Positions 53,630-63,906 of a stretch of DNA of 64,000 nucleotides are shown here, one piece after another; the stretch's first letter is position 1, and each line of letters begins with the position of its first letter. Position numbers and translations under genes: made by a program. Where the stretch lies: assembly GCA_039519185.1 (NCBI GenBank), contig CM076849.1, positions 111,605,806-111,669,805 of the forward strand. The letters run 5' to 3'. The notes under the pieces are model-generated. The model was not told the DNA's origin. It saw only the letters and a program-made list of their open reading frames with translations, and searched no databases. This DNA comes from Astragalus membranaceus (lineage: Eukaryota > Streptophyta > Magnoliopsida > Fabales > Fabaceae).

Positions 53630-54055
53630 ACCCCCTTTCTTCTCTAGTGTATGGGTCAGAAGCAGTCCTTCTCGTCAAGGTCGAAATACCCTCTCTACGA
53701 GTAGTCATGGAGGTCAAGTTAGAAGAAGCAAAATGGATCCAAGCTCGTCTAGATCAACTGAATCTCATTAAAGGGAAAAGAATGGCTGCCCTGCGCCATG
53801 GCCAGTTGTACCAACAAAAGATGAAGGCAGCTTTCGGCAAGAAAGTCCGTCTTCGAGAATTCGGTGAAGGAGACCATGTACTCCAAAAGATCCTACCTAT
53901 CCAGACTGACTCCGTGGGAACTTGATACCCACTTATGACGGTCCATATGAAGTCAAGAAAGCTTTTTCCAGAGGAGCGCCGATACTCATAAATATAGACG
54001 GCGAAGACCTCAGGAATCCAGTCAATTCAGATCAAGTGAAGAAGTATTATGCCTA
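53630..54055 (+). pseudogene. Ogre-like integrase C-terminal part
   Basis: The + strand reads SLVYGSEAVLLVKVEIPSLR, then VKLEEAKWIQARLDQLNLIK, ALRHGQLYQQKMKAAFGKKV and GEGDHVLQKILPI. These are the C-terminal integrase motifs of Tat/Ogre elements. A TGA at 53923-53925 breaks the frame; the remainder (YDGPYEVKKAFS-type, ending KKYYA) is recognisable in another frame to 54055. The catalytic core with its DDE residues is missing. Confidence 0.8.
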
Positions 54056-55076
54056 AAGAAATAGACGGAAAAAAGAGAAAGACAAGCCAAGTAAGAATCA
54101 GCTCGCTAGGTTGAAAACCCACAAAGGGCGGCCTAGGCAAAATCAGAGCGACCCGGTGGATTGAAAACCCGCAAAGGGCGATCCAGGCAAAAATTAGGGT
54201 CTGAAAACTTAGGCATGAAAAGTAAAGAAAGGCATACAACTCCCCTACAAGCTTGGATGAGGGAGTGATCAAGGTCAAGGACATAGATGTTTGGCACTGT
54301 TCCACAGAGACGGACTGTCAGAATTCAGCTTCTTTCCTTTTTTGTGTCTTTTTACAGTTTAAACTTTCAAGTGTAATAAATAATCGGCGTAACTTCTTGT
54401 GCGACCGGTTTCCACATTAATAAAGCTCAAATTTCTCGTATCTGTTCACTCTTTTATTTTCTGCTTTTTCTGCTCAAAATAAACGTTTTATGATGATGAT
54501 GGTCCTGAACTGTAAAACACGTGCATATATCATAGAGCATTGCAAATCATTACGAGATTCTTAAAGAGTCCTGAGAGAAAGCACATCCTCAAAATCAGTC
54601 AATCATGCAAGAGAGCAACTACATCCACGATTGTTTCAAACCAGCAAAGTCAAGACCAACATGCACTCGGCCCATGAGCCCCGCAAGTCCAACAGGTTCC
54701 TCAGTCTCGTGTCATGAGTGTCGCGGGTTGGCTGAACTAGCAAAAATAAAAAAAAAAATAATAATAATAATAATAATAAGCAAAAAAAAAAAAAGGGCAA
54801 TAAACAAAACACAGTCATGCATTACATTCATCATTACACCAAAATCATAGCATAACATGCACTCATTGCATGCACATGCATAACATGCCTTTGCATTGCA
54901 TGCACAGGCATAACATGCACTCATAACATGCACTCATAACATGCATAACATGCACTCATTGCATGCACATGCATAACATGCACTCATTCCTTGCATCAAC
55001 CAACGTATGCAGGTACCTCAATCCAATACAGCAGCATCGGTCATTTCAAATCAACCTATCAACAGCATTTGTGAGC
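54056..55076 (+). other. Ogre-like 3' region before the tandem repeats
   Basis: It contains a pair of GGTTGAAAACCCACAAAGGG-type repeats (54112 and 54158), an AAT run (54757-54778) and a patch of CATAACATGCACTCATTGCA repeats (54850-55000). No gene is seen. Confidence 0.7.
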
Positions 55077-55622
55077 CCTCTGTGCTCGTCCTGAGCCCTC
55101 TGTGCTCCCCCTGAGCCCTCTGTGCTCATCCTGAGCCCTCTGTGCTCCTCCTGAGCCCTCTGTGCTCATCCTGAGCCCTCTGTGCTCCCCCTGAGCCCTC
55201 TGTGCTCATCCTGAGCCCTCTGTGCTCCCCCTTGAGCCCTCTGCGCTCATCCTGAGCCCTCTGTGCTCATCCTGAGCCCTCTGTGCTCCCCCTAAGCCCT
55301 CTGTGCTCATCCTAATCCCTCTGTGCTCCCTCCTGAGCCCTCTGTGCTCCCCTCGTGAGCCCTCTGTGCTCCCTCCTGAGCCCTCTGTGCTCCCATCCTG
55401 AGCCCTCTATGCTCATCCTGAGCCCTCTGTGCTCCCTCCTGAGCCCTCTGTGCTCCCCTCGTGAGCCCTCTGTGCTCATCCTGATCCCTCTGTGCTCCCT
55501 CTTGAGCCCTCTGTGCTCCCCTCGTGAGCCCTCTGTGCTCATCCTGAGCCCTCTGTGCTCCCTCCTGAGCCCTCTGTGGTCATCCTGAGCCATCCGCGCT
55601 CATCCTGAGCCCTCAGTGCTCC
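55077..55622. repeat. ~20-bp tandem repeat, about 27 copies
   Basis: The unit CCTGAGCCCTCTGTGCTC plus a 2-4 base variable tail (ATC, CCC, CTC, CCTCG) is repeated across 550 bp. Long open frames on both strands here are by-products of the repeat. Confidence 0.95.
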
Positions 55623-56036
55623 TTCTTTACTGCGTTCTTTACCGCTTTATTTCCTGCTTTTTGCACGCCAAGTGCCCATTTAATTTTCTGTCTGCACGCC
55701 AAGTGCTCATTTTACTATTCTGTCTGCTTTAGTTGAACTTTTCAATCAATCAACCAACAGGATTCGTGAATCCCTTCAGAACCCAAGTGTCCCTTCAAAA
55801 ACAGACTTCACCTCGTATTCGAGCTGCGGGTAAGTCCTTCAGACCCCAAGTGGTCCTTCAGACTAGTTGTGTCAGCCTAAGACACAATGGACGTCCTTCA
55901 TAGTCAACATATCAGTTCCGGAGCTGATCTTGACCCATCATGGCCGCTCGACAGGCCCCCTCAGACCGTTTTACTAGTACCATAGCTAGTAGCGCTCCTT
56001 CAGACCACGATGGTCCTTCAATTAAGGCCTAGGCAG

Positions 56037-56172
56037 CCTTCCAGACCCTGAGTGGTCCTTCAGAGCCTTAGTGCTCCTTCAGACCCTGAGTGGTCCTTCA
56101 GAGCCTTAGTGCTCCTTCAGACCCTGAGTGGTCCTTCAGAGCCTTAGTGCTCCTTCAGATCCCGAGTGGTCC
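56037..56172. repeat. 38-bp tandem repeat built from two 19-bp halves
   Basis: CCTTCAGACCCTGAGTGGT and CCTTCAGAGCCTTAGTGCT alternate about three and a half times. The halves are related to each other and looser relatives extend back to about 55770. Confidence 0.9.
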
Positions 56173-56376
56173 GTCATTTTCTCTCTCAGTTAATGCGCCA
56201 AGTGTTAACCGTTCCCCGTTCGTTCTCAAACCCATCTTTTCAAAAATAGAAAAAGAAAAAGAGGAAAATTCGGGTTTCCCCAAGTGGACAAAATCGGTAT
56301 AATTTCTGAATTCTTTATCTTCATTTTGCCTTGGAATATGTTTCGGCCAATTCATATTCCTCGTTAAAATTCAGAT

Positions 56377-56389
56377 AAAGAGGGGCAGC
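56377..56389 (+). promoter_or_regulatory. Polypurine tract of Ogre-like element
   Basis: AAAGAGGGGCAGC immediately precedes the 3' LTR start TGTCATACCCC. Confidence 0.85.
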
Positions 56390-58623
56390 TGTCATACCCC
56401 AATTTTGTCCGGCTTAGGTCCAAACCCTAATTTTCCACACAAAAATAAATTATGCATTTTGGATCCTAGAAACCGCTCCAAAGTTTTCGAAATCATTTTT
56501 AGGGTTAGAATGCACGTTTTGGGAAGTTAGGGTCAAAAAGGGCATTTTTGGTCATTTCTCACAAAAAGGTCTATGAAAATGATTTTTGCAATAAGCCTCA
56601 TGCATCAAATTAGGGTTTTTGAAAATGTGTTATGTATGCATGGCAAGTTTTGAAAAAAAATGTTATGCATGCATGGCAAGCTTTGCATGGCAAAAACCTA
56701 AAAAACATTTTTGTGGAAAGCAAGAATTGATTTCCATTCTATTCCAAGGGCCAAGAATCGATTTATACTATTTTGTAAAGGCCATGAAATCGATTCCTTA
56801 ATCCAATATTAAACCATGAAATCGATTTTCAGGCCATGTTAAGAAGCCAAGAATCGATTCCTCCTTATGTTATCAAGGCATGAAATCGATTTTCAGGCCA
56901 TTTTTAGGAACCAAGAATCGATTCTTCCCTATGCTATCAAGGCATGAAATCGATTTTCAGGCCACTTTAAAGAGCCAAGAATCGATTCCTCCTTATTTTG
57001 TCAAAGCATGAAATCGATTTTCAAGCCATTTCCAAGAGCCAAGAATCGATTCCCACTTATTTTAACTAAACATGGAATCGATTTTCACCTATTTAGGATG
57101 TCCAAGAATCGATTCTTTGCTATTTCCAAAGGCTCAAACAATCGATTCATCCTTGCAATAAATGTTTTTTAAAAAATCCTACGCTTTCCTAAGCCTATAA
57201 ATAGGCAGCCTCAAATCACATTTTGACACGGACACTTCACACAAGATCAGAGAGAAGAATTGCTACACACATTTTTCACGAGATCTGACACACATTTTTT
57301 CACGAGATCTGAGAGACATTTTCACGAGATCTGAGAGACATTTCACGAGATCTGGGAAGACAACTCTCGCAAATCTCATTTTCCAGTTCTCCGCTTCATT
57401 TTCGCTCTATCCGCGCCGTTGGTCCGTCTGAGCTGATCTCTTGCAAGGGTTAGTCGGGGTTTGCGTTCTTCAGATCTGTAATATCTGTCTTCATCAGAGG
57501 TATTTCAGTCTTTTCATTTGTTAATGTTTAGTTATTGTGATCCATGTGATTTAACTTAACTATAGCATTCATTTACTCGTTCTTGTATGTTATCGTCCAT
57601 TGCTGATGACGAACCATATGATTCCCACTTATGCCTATTGCATCATGTTCTAAGTGGTGAAGATGGTCTCGGGTGATTCAGCTTGCCCCTTTTAAACCCT
57701 TTCAAAAACATTATTAGAACTACGTCGCTTTGATTCCCGTTTGGGATACGTAGGAGCGAGCCACGTTCTCGTCAAGCGCAACAAATAAAAATTCTTTTCA
57801 TCCCCCTAAACCAATCATTTTCATAAAACAAACAAAAATCATTTTTCAACCCATTGTTGCTAATAGCTCATCAGAGCCTCTGTTCGTTTAGCTATTAGTG
57901 ACAATGTCTTTTTCTCATAAGAATAATAAACGATGGTCCATCATAACCTTTGTTAGTTTGATCATTGTGCAAATCAATCTTTTTCGAAAATCACTTTCAA
58001 AAAGATAATAAAAACGAGTTGTTATCAATAGTCCATCAGAACCTTTGTTCGTTTGACTAGCGGTACAACTCTCTCTCTTTTTTGAGTATTTAGTAGTGAT
58101 TCATCATAGCCTCTGCTAGTTTAATCATTTGCTAATGCTCGTCCTATTTCAAAAAACTCACTAAAAAAGATAAAAAACAAAAACTTTAAAAAGAACCAAG
58201 AACTACGTAGCTTTGAATTCTCCATCGCACCGGGAGATACGTAGGAGCGGGCCATGTCCCGTCAAGCACGTTTTTTCTAAAAAACCTTTTTTCCCCCTTT
58301 TTCATAATAAATAAAGATTTTCACTAATTTTTTTTTCAATAAGGAGTAGATAGGCAAAATTAAGTATTTTTCAAATCAAACGTTAAAACCACACATTTAA
58401 TTAGAGGTTCCCTTTCGGTAGAAAGGACGTGCGCGGTGCTAACACCTTCCTCGCGCGTAATCGACCCCCGAACCTATATCTCTAGTTTTCAAAGACCATC
58501 CGCCTTGTTCAAAAGACCTTTTTTCAATGTTTTGGTCTTAAAATTAAAATATTGGTGGCGGCTCCAAAATTTTCCACGTTGTACATTGAGAAACCCCAAC
58601 GGGGGATTTTTCGGGGTGCAACA
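56390..58623 (+). repeat. Ogre-like 3' LTR
   Basis: 2234 bp, nearly identical to the 5' LTR. The three differences I found lie near 56596, 57638 and 58566. It is followed by gctga of the TSD and then Tat-2 gag. Confidence 0.95.
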
Positions 58624-58628
58624 GCTGA

Positions 58629-59214
58629 TACCCTCATCAGGAAGGCTGGCGACGTTGCCTTCAGGAGTACCCTCTGGTCGGGGTGCGGGTATGGCAATGC
58701 TTTGAACCCGGGGTCTGCGTTTGGGATGATGTGAGAGATAGAAACCTCCTACTGTGGTTGCCAATGTTCTGCACCTAATAGCTTGGATGTGACTGTTGGT
58801 GGTAGGTCTCCTGCTACTGGTTGTAGGTTAGTGTGAGTCGGGGGGGTACCTACAAAGCCACTCCGACGCTCAAGTCAGTATTGTGAATATATGAGTGAAT
58901 TTGCTAGGGATTAGAGAGTGAACCTTTTAAATGGCAAAGTATGCATGTATTTATAGGAAATCGTGCCCATTCGTGGATCGTCGGATTGGTAGAATCGATC
59001 TCAGCCATCCAAGTATATTGGGCTTGTGTGTTGTGGATATGGGCTGAAATGATTGGGCCAACCTTGTCCAATTACTAAATGGACCTCTCGGTTTTGCTAA
59101 TGGGACCTTCTGGTCCACTCCAGAACAATATATAAATGGACCTCTAGGTTTTCCTAATGGGACCTCTCGGTTTTGCTAATGGGACCTCTCGGTTTTGCTA
59201 ATGGGACCTTCTCA
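58629..59214 (-). mobile_element. Tat-2: 5' LTR, PBS region and gag start
   Basis: On the - strand, LTR sequence (about 59214 down to 58765) carries a TATA box (TATAAATA at 58948-58955) and ends GAACA. TTGGCAACCACAGTAGG follows as a possible PBS. Gag codons then run to VASLPDEGIS at 58629, where the Ogre-like element begins. The exact LTR start near 59214 is uncertain because CTCAGCCATCCAAGTATA occurs at both 59003 and 59212. Confidence 0.75.
59075..59212. repeat. ~22-bp repeats in Tat-2 LTR U3
   Basis: ATGGGACCTCTCGGTTTTGCTA and variants occur about five times, two of them in perfect tandem (59156-59200). Confidence 0.8.
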
Positions 59215-59229
59215 GCCATCCAAGTATAC

Positions 59230-61114
59230 CGTTAGCTTGCTCAACCAATAACAAATCCTTTCGCCTGCAGTAATGATCCACGTCCTTCCTAGCCTTCTCA
59301 TTGTCTTTCGTTTTACCTTTCACGTTAATAATAGTGTCAAATATGTTATCAAAGAAATTCTTTTCAATATGCATTACATCGAGATTGTGTCTCAATAGAT
59401 TATCTTTCCAATATGGAAGTTCCCAAAAAATACTTTTTTCCGTCCAATTATGCCATAGTCCATAACCATCTGGACGAGAAACAACACCAGCAACCACTTC
59501 CACGGGAGGGATATCCTTGACACTGTTCCAAAATTCTTCTGGTGTCAGCCTACGAGGAGGTTCAGCTGTTTCAACATTCCCCTTGATGAATGCATATTTT
59601 GACTTTCTAAAAGGATGCTCGGTAGGTAAAAACCTACGGTGTGAGTCAAACCATGAAGTTTTTCCTCCGTATTTAAGAGTAAAATCCTTTGTGTCAACCA
59701 TGCAAATTGGACACGCCATCTTACCATGTGTACCCTATCCAGACAACATTCCATACGCATGAAAGTCACTAATGGTCCACATCAAAGACGCCCTCATCAT
59801 GAAATTTTGTCTTCGTGCTGCATCATAAGTTAGAACACCATTCCACAACCTTTTTAGGTCATCAATCAAAGGTTGCAAATATATGTCAATACCAGCTGTT
59901 GGATTAGTTGGCCCTGGTATTATAGCATTTAAAAACATGTAGGGTTTAGACATACACATTTTAGGAGGTAGGTTGTATGGGGTAACAATAACTGGCCAAC
60001 AAGAATACGGTGTTGCTGACGCTTGAATATATGGTGTGAAACCATCAGAGCATAAACCAAGCCGAACATTGCGTGGATCATTGGCAAAATATGGATGAAC
60101 ACGATCAAAATGCTTCGAAGCTTCACCATCAGATGGATGACGTAATTCACCAGAATTATTTCTATTTTCATAGTGCCACGTCATTTTACCCACAGTTTCC
60201 ATTGAAGTGAACATCCTCTTCAGTCTTGGTATAATCGGCAAATAGAACATTGCTTTCCTTGGAACTGGTTTGCATTTGCTTGTCCCTTTCCTGCTGACAT
60301 GATACCGTGGCTCTTGACAAAACTTGCATTCCAGCAACTCTCCATCATTTATGCCAAACTCATTGTTATAATAGATCATGCAACCAGACACACAACAATA
60401 AATGCTTATAGAATTTAAACCAGGCTTTGATACCAATCTTTTAGCATCATAATAACTCTGCGGAAAAAGTCCTCTAACAGGGGTTTCATCCAACATCATT
60501 TTAGTCATGTATTCGATGCGCAATTCTGCAACGTTAAATTGAGACTTAAGACCCAACAAACGAACACACATTCATAACTTAGATTCTGTAGATCCTTCAA
60601 ATAATGGTTTATTTGTCTCACTCAAAAACATATAAAACCTTTGAGCTTCCTCGTTTGGAACTTCTTCAGCATCATATTGTGGTTCTTCGAAATCCAAATT
60701 TACACCGACAGCATCAGATATCATCCCCTAAACAATATCAAACGGCGGCTGATATCCCGTAGTCGTTGGATTACTACTTGATGTGGAAGCTACGACTGAA
60801 CTTGACGCGGGACCTTGATCTACTTGGACAGGAACATTATCAACCGCGGGAACTCCAGCTGCTAGCTCGCCATGACGGGTCCATATCCAATAATTTGGCT
60901 TAAACCCACTATTGTACAAATCAAGTCGAATATCACCTTCCTTTTTTATAGATCGAAACACACATTTGGAGCAAGGACATCTAATTCCACCTTGTCGCTC
61001 AAATTCTTTTTGACGCTTAGCAAAAAGAACAAATTCTTCGACTCCTTGTACAAAACGTCATTTCAACCCAATTCTTCCAGGATATATTCGATCATACATC
61101 CAACTACGATCCAT
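59230..61114 (-). pseudogene. CACTA-1 TNP2 transposase, N-terminal and central part
   Basis: The ATG at 61114 begins MDRSWMYDRIYPGRIGLK. The transposase-associated domain follows (GGIRCPCSKCVFRSIKKEGD, YNSGFKPNYWIWTRHGE). The TNP2 domain runs from about 60540 to 59230 (CKFCQEPRYHVSRKGTSKCK, IPRLKRMFTSMETVGKMTWH, VRLGLCSDGFTPYIQASATP, MACPICMVDTKDFTLKYGGK, LRHNLDVMHIEKNFFDNIFD). All pieces are in one frame with nonsense codons at about 61058, 60729, 60571 and 59733 and no obvious frameshift. The coding end is lost at the Tat-2 boundary; DUF4218 and DUF4216 lie in the other two CACTA-1 pieces. Confidence 0.88.
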
Positions 61115-61540
61115 TTTTTGTGTACGTTCCTTAATTATAACATACACAACACAAAATATATCACGTGTATTAGAATAATACACATTGGTATTGATATTTT
61201 TATGTTTGATCAAATATACAAATGGTAATATATTTTTAGTAACATTTTATTTTACTAATAAATTTAATTTTTTTACAAAAAATGCAAATAACAAACAATT
61301 ATTACAATCTAATTTATTCTATTTTTCGAATAATTTCTATAACATCAATAATTATTATTAAAAAAACCATTACACAATAAATTAAATTCATTTTATTTTC
61401 ATGAAAAATTTCAGCTAATAACATCAAATAACATTAAAATAATTCGTATTTAATTTTACTAAATAATAACTAATAATATTTCGGTTTTTAACTAATCAAT
61501 AAAATAATTCGTATTTTAAAAATCTCAAAAATTTTAGATA
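61115..61540. other. AT-rich 5' flank of TNP2, no gene seen
   Basis: About 85% A+T by eye, without subterminal repeats. The CACTA-1 5' terminus should lie here but is not recognisable. Confidence 0.55.
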
Positions 61541-61544
61541 GTCT

Positions 61545-62145
61545 CAGGTCGTTTTTTAACTAGGAATTCTCCTGCTTGTACGCCAACGGAACACTTGCTA
61601 GGGTTGAGTCTCAGGTCGTGCTCCTTTAATAGTCGGAAGACTTTGGACATGTTTTCTAGGTGTACTCTGTTTGTTTCTGCCCCTACCACCATGTCATCCA
61701 CATAGACCGTGATTTCCTGGCCGATCACTTATTGGAAGATTCAGTTCACCAATCGTTGGTACATTGCACCTGCATCTTTTAGCCCGAAGGGAATTACTTT
61801 GTAACAGAAGTTTGAGCAGTCAGTCATGAAAGCTATTTTTTCTTCACTGAATGGGATCATACAGATCTAGTTGTATCCTGAGTAGGCATTCGTGAACCTC
61901 TTCAATTTGTATCTTGACGCCCCATCGACTAAGCTGTCGATGCTAGGAAGGGGATAGGAATCCATCGGGCTGACTTTGTTCAGGTTGATGTAGATCACAC
62001 ACATTCTCCACTTGCCGTTTGGTTTCTTCACCATCACTAGGCTTGCTAACCAGGTGGGATATCTTACTTCTCTAATGAATTCGGCCCTGGTGAGCTTATT
62101 TTGTGATAAACAATGAAAGATAAAGTTAGGGTTAATACTTGGCAT
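61545..62145 (-). pseudogene. Tat-1 reverse transcriptase (broken)
   Basis: The - strand reads KLTRAEFIREVRYPTWLASL, VMVKKPNGKWRMCVIYINLN, YPLPSIDSLVDGASRYKL and AYSGYN, then a stop, VIPFGLKDAGAMYQRLVN, further stops, and the catalytic YVDDMVVGAETN with LRLNPSKCSVGVQAGEFL. The first catalytic region reads VIYINLN where an Asp is usual. CACTA-1 cuts the gene after GEFL. The aRNH of this element is at 21285-21648; RT thumb and first RNase H are missing between them. Confidence 0.85.
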
Positions 62146-62700
62146 GTGTTGGGGGACCTTACGAACACATCTACATTATCGGCCAAACAATTTGATGAGT
62201 AGACTCTCCGTGTCCGGAGCTAGGCCAACACCGATTTTGGTTTTCTGGTGGTCGGCATGGGAATTTTCTACTTCCTTTAGGTCGTCAGCTGGTCTCAGGC
62301 GTTTTTCATCCCTTGCTGGGTTGTACAACCTCAGATCTAAATCTATGAATCCGAAGTATTAGGATCGTGCTTGCTTGTTTGCTTTGCCCTGCTTTTACAT
62401 GTGCGCTTTCGACGTAGCATTTCTGAGCTATCGCCTGATCTCCTTTGATTGCGCCGCCCTTTTCGCCTGACAGCGATAATTTGATGCTTAATGGACAGTC
62501 GGATACCGGGTTGCCATGGCGTTTAAAGCCGGCCTTCCCAAAATGACTGTACCGACCCCAAAAAACCCCTGAGCAATCATTCCCACGTACGGACCTTCCT
62601 TTGTCGGCATTGGTGTGATCCCGGATGTGGGGACAGTCGTTTGGCTGTTGGGCCTTCTGTTCTGATGGCGACGGCGCATTCGTGAGGCAGGGTGTCAGTG
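62146..62700 (-). pseudogene. Tat-1 protease-RT linker (broken)
   Basis: The - strand reads PTKEGPYVGMIAQGFFGVGT, VILGRPALNAMATRYPTVHQ, then in a shifted frame SIKLSLSGEKGGAIKGDQAI and AQKCYVESAHVKAG. This is the protease-to-RT strip of Tat elements. The protease core and most of gag are missing just upstream. Confidence 0.7.
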
Positions 62701-62766
62701 CTTTGTGTTGGGGTCTTCTTCCAGATCTGCTTCTCGTGGTGGCGGGAATGCTACTTCGAGGATCTG

Positions 62767-62990
62767 TTAAGTTTCCTTGTGTCGTTGAGTTGCGCTTGGA
62801 GTTCTTTCTCCCTGGTTTTTTTGGGTCCATATTTGATTTTCTAGTTTCTTGTTCCTCTCTTTTTGCTCCAAGTTCAGGGATCTCAAAACTCGAAGCGTTT
62901 CTGAAAGGTTGGTAAATTTGGGATCGTCGTCGTGGGACTCTGCCGTTGATGGTGACAGATGCGTATTATTTTTCTGAGGAGTAGAAGATG
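62767..62990 (-). pseudogene. Tat-1 gag N-terminal fragment
   Basis: The - strand reads LRKTSSTPQKNNTHLSPSTA, KFTNLSETLRVLRSLNLEQK and ERNKKLENQIWTQKN, a short coiled-coil start typical of Tat gag. It follows the PBS directly and is truncated by a deletion that joins it to the protease-RT linker. Confidence 0.6.
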
Positions 62991-63000
62991 TTTTACGTAG

Positions 63001-63019
63001 GCCCCATGGTGGGCGCCAA
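63001..63019 (-). promoter_or_regulatory. PBS region of Tat-1
   Basis: TTGGCGCCCACCATGGGGC on the - strand lies directly inside the LTR end. The tRNA cannot be identified here. Confidence 0.65.
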
Positions 63020-63119
63020 TGTTTCGATCTATTTTCAGTGAGGGAAACGGACAGAACACAATGGTAATAATAATAATAGTAATAATAATAACAATAATAA
63101 TAATAATAATAATTTAAAA

Positions 63120-63186
<67 letters not shown>

Positions 63187-63585
63187 GATAGTACGAAACA
63201 AGTGTAGAGTATGAGAAATGAACTCTAGATCTGTATATTGGCCTCATAGGGATTGTATTTATAGTACAATGTTGGTAATTGCTATTTATTATCATTATGG
63301 CCGATCCGGCCGTTACAAACAGACAAGAAGAAAATTTTGGATTTTTCTCTATGATTCTGCTAACTACGTATAATGGGAGGAACTCCGGGCATATAAGAGC
63401 GGGAAAATGGTGTCTGATCGGTCAGCCTGATGGGAGAGTCTTCCTTTCCTTAGTCGGACAGAGTGTGGCCGAACTCATATATATACTGGTCGGTCCGGTT
63501 GGGAACACCGACATAACCACTAATATGTTATTTGATGTTGTCGGTGATTTAAAATTATATTTAATGCATTTTAACTATCACAACA
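63020..63585 (-). repeat. Tat-1 5' LTR
   Basis: 566 bp, starting TGTTGTGATAG at 63585 and ending GATCGAAACA at 63020 on the - strand. The TATA box TATAAATA lies at 63256-63263. The following bases actaa (63586-63590) would be the TSD; its partner lies outside the preserved sequence. Confidence 0.75.
63064..63187. repeat. (TAA)n microsatellite in Tat-1 LTR
   Basis: A run of TAA/ATA about 120 bp long with a few interruptions. Confidence 0.95.
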
Positions 63586-63906
63586 ACTAAATATTAGGAA
63601 AATTCTTATGTACCCCAGTTAAAAAGTTGGGTACAGCACCCTGACGACTTATTTTACTTACAAATTGCTATGTCCCACTAGTTTACAACTCATTTTTTTT
63701 CTTATTTTCATTTATGGTTTCTCGATTTTTAAAAATTATAATATTACCCGAATTTCAATTAGAATTAGAATTCCCCTTTCTTATTGTCTAACTTTTAATT
63801 TTTGCTCATCTTTGTTTGTGCATTTGTTGTTTTCTCCTCATCATTCTTAGCTCCACTCAGGAGACTTGTTCTCATTATTGGCAACCACGCCCTAAAAAAA
63901 TGCATT
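63586..63906. other. Unassigned flank, no gene seen
   Basis: T-rich sequence. A small hairpin, TGTACCC...GGGTACA at 63610-63636, is present but I cannot link it to an element. This may be the sequence Tat-1 inserted into. Confidence 0.5.

Larger units (their letters stand above)
46727..58623 (+). mobile_element. Ogre-like Ty3/gypsy element, very young, RT to integrase core deleted
   Basis: LTRs are 46727-48960 and 56390-58623, each 2234 bp, starting TGTCATACCCC and ending GGGTGCAACA. By eye I find only three substitutions between them. The TSD is actga on the left and gctga on the right, one transition apart. A PBS starting TGGCGACTCC and a PPT (AAAGAGGGGCAGC) are intact. The internal region has an intact gag, a short pre-RT scrap, the integrase C-terminus, and long tandem repeats; RT, RNase H and the integrase core are missing. 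It lies inside Tat-2 gag. Confidence 0.92.
59215..61540 (-). mobile_element. CACTA-1, 5' part
   Basis: TNP2 coding sequence on the - strand plus an AT-rich upstream stretch. No CACTA tip or CCGCCGGTAA repeats are found next to the Tat-1 RT at about 61545, so this end appears deleted. Confidence 0.85.

Noticed and set aside
55312..55593. Open frames on both strands coding EHRGLR or SPLCSL repeats
   Set aside because: They are translations of the ~20-bp tandem array in the Ogre-like 3' region; the array varies in unit length and shows no start context.
63610..63636. TGTACCC...GGGTACA hairpin as a terminator or transposon tip
   Set aside because: A single small hairpin without a partner repeat, target duplication or neighbouring gene.
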